Positions 53,266-60,503 of a stretch of 64,000 nt of DNA are shown in pieces. The stretch covers positions 1,473,339 through 1,537,338 of the forward strand of contig OX638329.1 of the NCBI GenBank assembly GCA_951812755.1, given 5' to 3'. Each line of letters opens with the position of its first letter. Position 1 is the stretch's first letter. The notes beneath the pieces were generated by a model. That model was not told where the DNA came from and did not search any database. It worked only from the letters and a program-made list of their open reading frames with translations. Position numbers and translations under genes: made by a program. This stretch comes from an uncultured Latescibacterota bacterium (GTDB lineage Bacteria; Latescibacterota; UBA2968).

Positions 53266-54930
53266 ATGACAGACGATAGATTACAGATAAGTGAGGGCTT
53301 TTTTTTTCTTTTATGCACTCTCTGTTTTTTAATAGCCTGTGCGCGGCAGATGCCTCCGCCGGGGGGACCGCTCGATAAAACACCGCCGAGGGTGATTGAC
53401 ACAGTGCCCGCAGATGATTCTGTGCGAGTCGGGTTGGATACGCCGATTCGCATTCGCTTTTCTGAGGGGATGGATCGCAGGTCGGTCGAGCGGGCGTTAT
53501 TTATTTCGCCGCAGAGTGCTCGGGAACTCGATTTCCGATGGCGTGGGGATGCGTTGGAGATTCGATTGCCCGATGGCTTGCAAGCCGACCGAACATATCT
53601 GGTCACGGTGGGGCAGGAGAGCGCGGATGAGTGGCGCAACCGCATGCGGTCTTCTTATAGTTTTGGATTTGCGACGGGGGATCGCTTAAATCGCGGGGAA
53701 CTCAATGGGCGGGTGTTGAAGTCTAAGGAGGAGAGGGGACAGGTTTTTGTTTGGGCTTATGATCTGTCTGTGGTGACGGCACCCGATCCGGGAAGAGATC
53801 TCCCCACTTATGTGACGCAGCCCGATGAAACGGGTCATTTTGTATTGCCGCGTTTGGGCTCTGGGAATTATCGGATATTTGCTTTTGGCGATCAGAATAA
53901 TGATCGCACGTATTCATCTGGGGACTTATTGGCTCTTCCGCCGGGCGATGTGATGCTCACCGATGAGGGGCGCGTTCGTCTGGGCGATCTCAAACTCGCG
54001 GTGCGAGATACGTCAGCACCTGCGCTCGTTGCTGCACGCACCCCCGATCAACAGCATATTTTGATGCGATTTGATGAACCTGTGCGCGTTTGGGGCGTTG
54101 AAATAACCGACCTGTCGGTGTTGGAGATATATCAAGATCCCGTTGACTCGAGCGGGGTGGGGTTGATTACCGGACTGCAAACGCAGGGTGTGGAATACAG
54201 GATGCGGGTTGATATTGTAGATCGGTGGGGTAATCGCGATACCACAGACGCAACCGTGCGAGGTGATGGTACGCGCGATCGACGCGCGCCAGAGGTGCTG
54301 GCAATCGCACCGGCGGAGAATGCCGAAAATGTTTTGCCAACGGCTGTGATTCGCATGTTGTTTTCCGATGCGATGCGCTTAGATCCCGTGTCCGATTTGT
54401 GGGTGGCATCGGATTCGACGGTTGTTCCCCGGGGACATTTTGAATGGGTTGCGCCCAATCATCTCGTGTTTACGTCGGATGGTCTGTGGACGAGTGGTGA
54501 GACGGTCAGACTCATTGGAAATCGCGAAAGGCTATTGGATATTGGTGGCAATGTCCTCACTGAACCGATTTCATTTGTTTTTTCTGTGATGGATACCGCG
54601 GCACTGGGGCGCGTTTCTGGGAAGACGTCTTCTTCCGATGTGGTGATATGGGTGGAGGGATTGGCACATGAGTTTTTCCGGGAACAGATTTTGCGGGATA
54701 CGACGTTTAGTTTGACGAATTTGCTTCCGGGGACGTATCGCATTTCTGGATTTTTAGATCGCGATCGCAATGGTCAGTGGATGTCTGGACAAATCCATCC
54801 GTTTTTGCCCGCAGAGCCTCTGGTCGCGCGTGCCGATACTGTGGAGGTGCGGGCGCGGTGGGAGACGGAGGTCGGAAAGTTGGAATCCAAAATCTGGTGG
54901 ATGTTGCCAGCCAGTGAGGAGAGTCCGTGA
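53266..54930 (+). CDS. Lipoprotein with Ig-like (SbsA/BIG_5) domains
   Basis: About 554 residues. After a short start comes GFFFLLCTLCFLIACA, a lipoprotein signal with Cys at the lipobox, then CARQMPPPGGPLDKTPPRVI, typical of FCB envelope lipoproteins of this type. PADDSVRVGLDTPIRIRFSEGMD and ENAENVLPTAVIRMLFSDAMR are two SbsA-like Ig domains; carboxypeptidase-regulatory-like segments (ETGHFVLPRLGSGNYRIFAFGD, LLPGTYRISGFLDRDRNGQW) lie between and after. The start is uncertain: ATG 53266 falls just before the right 19-bp repeat, so the toxin-antitoxin insertion may have replaced the native 5' end. It overlaps the next gene by one base. Confidence 0.82.
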   Translation: MTDDRLQISEGFFFLLCTLCFLIACARQMPPPGGPLDKTPPRVIDTVPADDSVRVGLDTPIRIRFSEGMDRRSVERALFISPQSARELDFRWRGDALEIRLPDGLQADRTYLVTVGQESADEWRNRMRSSYSFGFATGDRLNRGELNGRVLKSKEERGQVFVWAYDLSVVTAPDPGRDLPTYVTQPDETGHFVLPRLGSGNYRIFAFGDQNNDRTYSSGDLLALPPGDVMLTDEGRVRLGDLKLAVRDTSAPALVAARTPDQQHILMRFDEPVRVWGVEITDLSVLEIYQDPVDSSGVGLITGLQTQGVEYRMRVDIVDRWGNRDTTDATVRGDGTRDRRAPEVLAIAPAENAENVLPTAVIRMLFSDAMRLDPVSDLWVASDSTVVPRGHFEWVAPNHLVFTSDGLWTSGETVRLIGNRERLLDIGGNVLTEPISFVFSVMDTAALGRVSGKTSSSDVVIWVEGLAHEFFREQILRDTTFSLTNLLPGTYRISGFLDRDRNGQWMSGQIHPFLPAEPLVARADTVEVRARWETEVGKLESKIWWMLPASEESP

Positions 54931-55319
54931 TGTTCTTTTGGAAATATCGAGATCAGTTGCCTCAGGTGGGTATTGTTATTGGTCTTTTGGTATTGATGTG
55001 TGTGTTGTTTATTTATCAGTTTACATATCGCACACCCGAAGACGCAGAACGAGAACGCGCCCGTATTATGTTGCAACGCATTGCGGCTCTACAACACGCA
55101 TATCGCGCAGAATATGGCACTTATTTGCCTATTGATGAAAAAAATAACGGTCGTATTTTACAACTCAATAACGCGCCCGGACGATTTCGCTATCGGGTGA
55201 CCGTCTCAGAGGATGGTTTCGTGGCGTATGCGGAAGCGGATTTTGATCGAGATGGCAAAGCCGAGGTCTGGGTGGTGGATGCAAGGGAATCGGAACCGGT
55301 ACTCAAACATGGGGATTAG
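54930..55319 (+). CDS. Type IV pilin/pseudopilin-like membrane protein
   Basis: A 129-residue protein with one N-terminal membrane helix (VGIVIGLLVLMCVLFIYQF, about 13-31), then RARIMLQRIAALQHAYRAEYGTYLP, which closely resembles the helix-to-loop region of minor pilins (L..i..aq..Y..ehG.Y). The classic prepilin peptidase site (GFTLIEL) is missing, so processing is doubtful. The C-terminal half is beta-rich (GRFRYRVTVSEDGFVAYAEADFDRDGKAEVWVVD). The start overlaps the lipoprotein stop (TGATG) and its stop overlaps the start of the metalloprotease, so the three genes form a tight operon. Confidence 0.68.
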   Translation: MFFWKYRDQLPQVGIVIGLLVLMCVLFIYQFTYRTPEDAERERARIMLQRIAALQHAYRAEYGTYLPIDEKNNGRILQLNNAPGRFRYRVTVSEDGFVAYAEADFDRDGKAEVWVVDARESEPVLKHGD

Positions 55320-57825
55320 TATTGTGAAAAAAATTTGCGTTGTTGGCCTTCTGCTCGTTCTGTGGGTTGGTGTAGAGGGGTATGTAATTCTTACAGAACA
55401 AAATTCTCGTGGACGTATTGTGACAAATCGCTGGTCACCTTCTCGGGCTGGGGCTGGTATTCCCTTTGTGGTCAATGCCGGGAGTTTTCCCTTTCCCGAG
55501 GCCGATGTAGTGAGGATTGCACAGCGTGGGTTTAACGACTGGGGCGCGGTGCCATCGGCATTTATCACATTCGAATCTGAAGGTACAGCACAGCTTGAAG
55601 CATCGGGTAATGATAATCGCAATGTAATCATTTACGATGCGACAGGAGAGATTATAGGAGCACCCGAGGGCACGGGCGTCATTGCATTTGCCCGGATCAA
55701 CAATAACGACGACGGTTTTATTACGGATGTGGATATTGTTTTTAATGGGCGGGATTGGAAGTTTTCGATTGAGGAGAATAACACGCCTGAAGATCTGGTT
55801 GATCTTCAGGGTGTGATGACGCATGAAATTGGCCATCTTTTGGGGCTGGACCATAGTCCTCTGGTAGGAGAACCCGAAGAGCGTCCTACGATGTATCCCT
55901 ATAATACGGCCTCGGCGCCGCGTGAGGAGCGTTCTCTGGAACCCGATGATTTCGCCGGGATAACGGCGATATACCCGGTGGAAGGGCTAACCGGTGGTGT
56001 GCGTGGGCAGGTCTTGAGTGCGGATGGATCCGCATTTGGCGTGCATGTGGTGGCTTATCAGGCGGGAACCGAGACGTTTGTCGCGAGTTCTCTGTCGGGG
56101 ACGGCTGGCGACCAAAAGGGAGCCAATGGCGATGGTCGGTATGAAATTCTCGGTTTGCCCCCAGGCGATTACCACATTGCGATTGAGCCACACCATCGCG
56201 CAATTTCTGCTGATAATTTTGGTGGTATTTTTCAGACGTTATATGAGGAAAGATTGGACAAAGAGTACTATAACAATGCGTTTTTGCAGACCGGTGCTCA
56301 GATTATACGCGTTGAAATCGATCGCGTGATAGAAAATATCGATTTCGCGATTGGGCCTTCTGTGGCGGGCGCGCCTTTTATTCGGGAGACTATTTTTCCG
56401 GCCAATACGCCCGATCCCAATGGTCCCTATCGCTTTTCGGCAAGAGTGACTGATGATAACGGGGTGGCAAATGTCGAATTGCGTTATCGGATCAATGGTG
56501 GGGGCGAGCAGGTGTTGCCTATGACCCCCACGGGTGACGATATTTTTGCCGCTGAACTCGACGGACAGAGTGTGGGATCGAAGGTTGAATATCGGGTGAT
56601 CGCGCGAGATGGCGATGGCAATGAAACGCCTTCACCGCCACCTGAATTGCCCATGTTGCAATTCGATGTGATATCCCTTTCTGGATCGCCCATACTTTTT
56701 GTTGCATTGCGAGATGCAGATGTCGTGGCCGCTATCGATATGGGACCAGGCGAAGAGGTGGCGCGTATTCCCACTGGCGCGGTGCCCTTAAGTGTTTTGA
56801 TGACGCCAGATCAGCGCTATTTGTTTGTCGCCAATACAGGAGGGAGTGAAGGCACATCTGAGAATCGGGTCACGGTTATCGAGACCGCTACTCATCAGGT
56901 GGCGGCGAATATTAAAGTTGACACTGCGCCGTTGGATCTCGCGGTGAGCGCAGGTGGGCAACTGGTCTATGTCACCAATTCACAGTCTAATAGTATTTCG
57001 GTTATCGAGGTGGCGAGTTTGACTGTGCGTTCTCGCATTCGGGTGCCAGTTATACGCGGTCCTTATGGCGTGGCAATTCACCCAAATGGATCACGGCTTT
57101 ATGTCACAGATATTGACGGCAATCAAGTGCTGGTTGTCGATACCGCACGCAGGGCAACGGTTGGGCGCATTGATGTGATTGAGGAACCTCGATCACTGGT
57201 TATATCTGCGGATGGAAAGCGGTTGTATGTGTCGGGGGGGGACTTCGGTGACGATGGCGGTGGCGGTATTGCGGTGATTGATACCGAGTCGGAGTCTGTG
57301 GTGACAACGATTCGTATAGATGCCGGGATATTTCGCCTCGCTTTATCGCCAGATGGTTCGCGGTTATACGGGACAGACCGCTCGAATGCCCAATTGGTCG
57401 TCGTCGATGTGGCGCAAAATCGCGTTGTGAATACTGTACAGGTTTTGCCTGAAGGTGAAGAGACGCGCGATTTGTTTGTGTCGCGCGACGGGTCGCAGGT
57501 GTATGTGGCGAACCAGAATTCAGATGATCTGGTTATTTTTGATGCGGAGTCGCTGCAGATTCTGAGAACGCTGAGTTTTGAGGATGGACCGCGCGGTATC
57601 GCGGTGCGCTCTCAGCCAGCTGTGTTTCTGCCTTTGAAGGAGATAGCCGCTCAAGCGGATTTCGATGGTAGTGGGGAGATCGACTTTGGCGATTTTCTCC
57701 TGTTTGTTGCTGCTTTTAGTTCTGAGAGTCCCGATGCGCGTTTTGATTTAAATGGGGATGGGCAGGTCAATTTCGGCGATTTTATTTTGTTTACCAGTGT
57801 TTTCGGAAGAACGGTAAGTGCGTGA
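55309..57825 (+). CDS. Exported multi-domain matrixin-like metalloprotease with beta-propeller and dockerin-like end
   Basis: About 838 residues. A signal peptide (KKICVVGLLLVLWVGVEG) is followed by a zincin domain with HEIGHLLGLDH, the HExxHxxGxxH zinc site of matrixins. A carboxypeptidase-regulatory-like domain (GGVRGQVLSADGSAFGVHVV) comes next, then an Ig-like segment, a seven-blade YVTN-type propeller (GGQLVYVTNSQSNSISVIEV repeated), and two dockerin-like calcium repeats at the C-terminus (DFDGSGEIDFGDFLLFVAAF, DLNGDGQVNFGDFILFTSVF). It starts at ATG 55309, overlapping the previous gene, or at GTG 55324. Secreted and probably surface-associated; the repeats may serve as a sorting or anchoring tail. 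Confidence 0.87.
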   Translation: MGISIVKKICVVGLLLVLWVGVEGYVILTEQNSRGRIVTNRWSPSRAGAGIPFVVNAGSFPFPEADVVRIAQRGFNDWGAVPSAFITFESEGTAQLEASGNDNRNVIIYDATGEIIGAPEGTGVIAFARINNNDDGFITDVDIVFNGRDWKFSIEENNTPEDLVDLQGVMTHEIGHLLGLDHSPLVGEPEERPTMYPYNTASAPREERSLEPDDFAGITAIYPVEGLTGGVRGQVLSADGSAFGVHVVAYQAGTETFVASSLSGTAGDQKGANGDGRYEILGLPPGDYHIAIEPHHRAISADNFGGIFQTLYEERLDKEYYNNAFLQTGAQIIRVEIDRVIENIDFAIGPSVAGAPFIRETIFPANTPDPNGPYRFSARVTDDNGVANVELRYRINGGGEQVLPMTPTGDDIFAAELDGQSVGSKVEYRVIARDGDGNETPSPPPELPMLQFDVISLSGSPILFVALRDADVVAAIDMGPGEEVARIPTGAVPLSVLMTPDQRYLFVANTGGSEGTSENRVTVIETATHQVAANIKVDTAPLDLAVSAGGQLVYVTNSQSNSISVIEVASLTVRSRIRVPVIRGPYGVAIHPNGSRLYVTDIDGNQVLVVDTARRATVGRIDVIEEPRSLVISADGKRLYVSGGDFGDDGGGGIAVIDTESESVVTTIRIDAGIFRLALSPDGSRLYGTDRSNAQLVVVDVAQNRVVNTVQVLPEGEETRDLFVSRDGSQVYVANQNSDDLVIFDAESLQILRTLSFEDGPRGIAVRSQPAVFLPLKEIAAQADFDGSGEIDFGDFLLFVAAFSSESPDARFDLNGDGQVNFGDFILFTSVFGRTVSA

Positions 57826-57850
57826 TATGCGATAATCCCAAAGAAAGAAA

Positions 57851-57881
57851 AAAAGCTCTGGATTTCCAGAGCTTTTTTTTG
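57851..57881 (+). terminator. Rho-independent terminator of the metalloprotease operon
   Basis: AAAAAGCTCTGG pairs with CCAGAGCTTTTT around an ATTT loop and runs into eight T. It ends the 53.3-57.8 kb operon. Confidence 0.92.
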
Positions 57882-58137
57882 TTTTTACCCTCAAATTGTA
57901 GTGTATATTGTAATGACGTGTGACTTTTGTAACTATTTAGGTCATTTGAATGATTAGCCACGAGCGGGGTACAACTGGCCGTCTCTCAGGCCAGTTCAAA
58001 TGCACAAAAATCACAACAGGATGCTGTAGGAGCGGCATCCCTGCCGCGATCAAGGTCGGGAAAAGGATTTCCCTCCTACGCGACCACAAGAACCTAAATA
58101 ATTACTGACTTTTTAGCTTTTTTATAAGGAGGAAGTG
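57882..58137. repeat. Intergenic with two dispersed hairpin repeats
   Basis: GAGCGGGGTACAACTGGCC at about 57963 with GGCCAGTTC completes the hairpin that is also found inside element copies B and E, here on its own. GTAGGAGCGGCATCCCTGCC at 58026-58045 is the first part of the 25-base unit also at 49766. No gene; a ribosome site for the NHL gene lies at the right end. Confidence 0.65.
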
Positions 58138-59001
58138 ATGACGTTTGGACAAGGTGATTATGTCTATACGGTGCAGGAAAATTGGTGGACGTTGCCCGAA
58201 GGCTGGTCGTTTGGATGGGTACCGGCGGTGGCTGTTGATTCGCAGGATCGCGTTTATGTGTACAGCCGTAGCGAGCACCCGATGGTGATATTTGATCGCG
58301 AAGGCAATTTTTTGTCTTCGTGGGGCGAAGATGTGTTAAAGGACGCGCACGGCATTTATATCGATGCGGAGGATAACGTCTATTGTGTGGAGCGCAACAC
58401 GCATTGTTTGCGAAAGTTTAGCTGTGATGGCGAGTTGTTGATGACGGTGGGGACGCCCGACCGGGAAGGCGATGAGGGCGAGCCGTTTCGGTTGCCAACC
58501 GATGTCGCGTTTGATTCTCAGGGGTTTATGTATGTGTCCGATGGGTATGGCAATGCGAGAATGCACAAGTTTACACCCGATGGCGAGTTGATCAAGTCCT
58601 GGGGTGAACCGGGTACTGGGCCGGGGCAATTTGATCTGGTGCATTCTGTGCGGGTCGATAAAGATGACCGTTTGTGGGTGGCGGACCGGAGCAATAATCG
58701 CATCCAATTTTTCGATACTGAGGGCAATTTCCAGGGGGAGTGGACGGGCTTACACCAACCCGATACCGTTTATATTGATGACGATGATGGCGTAGTTTAT
58801 ATCGCGGAACTGGACCAGCGGGTGAGTATCTGGACGGTTGATGGCGAGAAATTGTCTGAGTGGGGGCGCGGTGTTGAAAGCGATATCCCGGGGGAGTTCA
58901 AAAAGTGTCCGCACGGTATCTGGCTGGATTCACACGGCGATTTGTACGTGGGGGAAGTGCAGACAGATGCCCGATTGCAAAAGTTTATCCGGGAAAGATA
59001 A
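58138..59001 (+). CDS. NHL-repeat six-bladed beta-propeller protein
   Basis: A 287-residue protein made of NHL-type propeller repeats: VPAVAVDSQDRVYVYSRSEHPMVIFDREGNFLSSWG, DAHGIYIDAEDNVYCVERNTHCLRKFSCDGELL and similar units. There is no signal peptide, unusual for a family that is often exported. Related proteins include the lyase PAL (peptidyl-alpha-hydroxyglycine alpha-amidating lyase), but its zinc and catalytic residues cannot be confirmed here. AAGGAGG lies just before the ATG at 58138. It is followed by UbiA after 13 bases, probably in the same transcript. Function unknown. Confidence 0.84.
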   Translation: MTFGQGDYVYTVQENWWTLPEGWSFGWVPAVAVDSQDRVYVYSRSEHPMVIFDREGNFLSSWGEDVLKDAHGIYIDAEDNVYCVERNTHCLRKFSCDGELLMTVGTPDREGDEGEPFRLPTDVAFDSQGFMYVSDGYGNARMHKFTPDGELIKSWGEPGTGPGQFDLVHSVRVDKDDRLWVADRSNNRIQFFDTEGNFQGEWTGLHQPDTVYIDDDDGVVYIAELDQRVSIWTVDGEKLSEWGRGVESDIPGEFKKCPHGIWLDSHGDLYVGEVQTDARLQKFIRER

Positions 59002-59014
59002 GAGGCGTACAGAG

Positions 59015-59872
59015 ATGGTTGGGGGTATTGTCACTTATGGCCGGATGATTAAATTCGGTCACAGTATTTTTGCTTTGCCATTCGCGCTTTCGGGTGCGGC
59101 ATTGGCGGCGGCTGGACACGGGATTTCGTCCGAACAGGTGTTCTGGATTGTGGTGGCGATGGTAGGCGCGAGAAGTGCGGCCATGGGTTTTAATCGGCTT
59201 GTGGATCGGAAAATGGATGCGGCCAATCCGCGCACATCTAATCGCGAGTTGCCCCAGGGGATTATTTCTGCGGGTGCTGTGAAAGTGTTTGTGTGCGTTT
59301 TTTCTGCGCTACTCGTTTTTGCGGCTTATAAGTTAAATCCACTGTGTTTGATGCTGTCGCCCGTGGCATTGGGCATTGTGTTTTTTTATTCTTATACGAA
59401 GCGATTTACGTGGGCTACACAGCTTTTTCTCGGTTTGGCATTGTCGGTCGCGCCAGTGGGGGCGTGGATTGCGGTGACGGGACAATTGGATGCGGAAATT
59501 TTGTTGCTCGGCGGCGCTGTGTTGATGTGGGTCGCGGGGTTTGACGTGATTTACGCCTGTCAGGATGCCGAGTTTGATCGACAGTTTGGCGTGTATTCGA
59601 TTCCGCAGAAATTTGGAATTGGTCCCGCGTTGTGGATGGCGCGAATATTTCATCTGATTGCTTTTGGTTTGATGGTGTGCGTGGGGCAGGTGTTTGAACT
59701 GGGGATGATTTATGTAGCTGGCGTGGTGTGCGTGTGCGGTTTGCTGATTTACGAGCATTATTTGGTGAGACACCGGGATTTGTCAAAAGCGGGCATGGCG
59801 TCTTTGACGATGAATGGTGTGGTTAGTGTGGTGTATTTTGCGGGGACGCTGGCCGATTTGTTGTTGTCGTAA
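59015..59872 (+). CDS. UbiA-family prenyltransferase (4-hydroxybenzoate polyprenyltransferase-like)
   Basis: A 285-residue membrane prenyltransferase with about eight helices. The two Mg-diphosphate motifs are visible: NRLVDRKMDAANPRTSNRELP and DVIYACQDAEFDRQFGVYSIP. It attaches a polyprenyl chain to an aromatic ring in quinone synthesis. It is directly followed by UbiX, which makes the prenylated flavin used by UbiD-type decarboxylases. Together they fit ubiquinone synthesis or, more likely in this lineage, a menaquinone route through futalosine; other quinone genes are not in the window. The ATG at 59015 has a modest GAGG site. Confidence 0.88.
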   Translation: MVGGIVTYGRMIKFGHSIFALPFALSGAALAAAGHGISSEQVFWIVVAMVGARSAAMGFNRLVDRKMDAANPRTSNRELPQGIISAGAVKVFVCVFSALLVFAAYKLNPLCLMLSPVALGIVFFYSYTKRFTWATQLFLGLALSVAPVGAWIAVTGQLDAEILLLGGAVLMWVAGFDVIYACQDAEFDRQFGVYSIPQKFGIGPALWMARIFHLIAFGLMVCVGQVFELGMIYVAGVVCVCGLLIYEHYLVRHRDLSKAGMASLTMNGVVSVVYFAGTLADLLLS

Positions 59873-59899
59873 TCCGCTGTATCTGGGGTTCTGTTTGCT

Positions 59900-60493
59900 A
59901 TGAAACGAATTACGGTTGCAATTACCGGGGCAAGTGGGGCTATTTATGCGTTGCGCACATTGCGCGCATTGCTGATGCGCGAGGTTGAGGTGGATGTGGT
60001 GATATCCGAATTTGGCTGGATGCTGCTGCGAGACGAGGCGGGCTTTGGAGGCAAACAGCGAGATTTTGGCGGGTTTATTCGGGAACTTTACGGTGTTTCG
60101 GTGGATAATATGGCACTGCATCCGCTTAAGAATCTCGCTGCAACGCTGGCAAGTGGTTCGGCGCGGTCAGATGGCATGGTGGTGGTGCCGTGTTCGATGA
60201 AAACACTGGCGAGCATCGCGCATGGATTATCGCGCAATTTGATTGAGCGCGCCGCTGATGTCACGTTGAAAGAACACCGTAAGCTCATTATTGTGCCGCG
60301 CGAAACGCCCATGAATTTGATTCAACTGCGCAATATGGTGGCGGTGGCCGAAGCGGGTGCTGTTGTGGTTCCGGCGATGCCGGCATTTTATCAAAAGCCG
60401 GAGACGTTTGACGATTTAGCGGATTTTGTCGTTGGCCGAATTTTGAGTTTATTGGGCATCGAGCACGATTTATATCCGGCGTGGGAGGGGTAA
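59900..60493 (+). CDS. ubiX: Flavin prenyltransferase UbiX
   Basis: A 197-residue UbiX/Pad1-type enzyme that prenylates FMN to form the cofactor of UbiD decarboxylases. ITVAITGASGAIYALRTL is the FMN-binding start, MVVVPCSMKTLASIAHGLSRNLIERAADVTLKEHRKLIIVPRETP is the conserved core with the dimethylallyl-phosphate-binding Arg and Lys residues, and VVVPAMPAFYQKPETFDDLADFVVGRILSLLGI is the C-terminal signature. Length is standard. Probably in an operon with UbiA, 27 bases upstream. No ubiD is seen in the window. Confidence 0.94.
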   Translation: MKRITVAITGASGAIYALRTLRALLMREVEVDVVISEFGWMLLRDEAGFGGKQRDFGGFIRELYGVSVDNMALHPLKNLAATLASGSARSDGMVVVPCSMKTLASIAHGLSRNLIERAADVTLKEHRKLIIVPRETPMNLIQLRNMVAVAEAGAVVVPAMPAFYQKPETFDDLADFVVGRILSLLGIEHDLYPAWEG

Positions 60494-60503
60494 AGGTGGG
60501 AGG

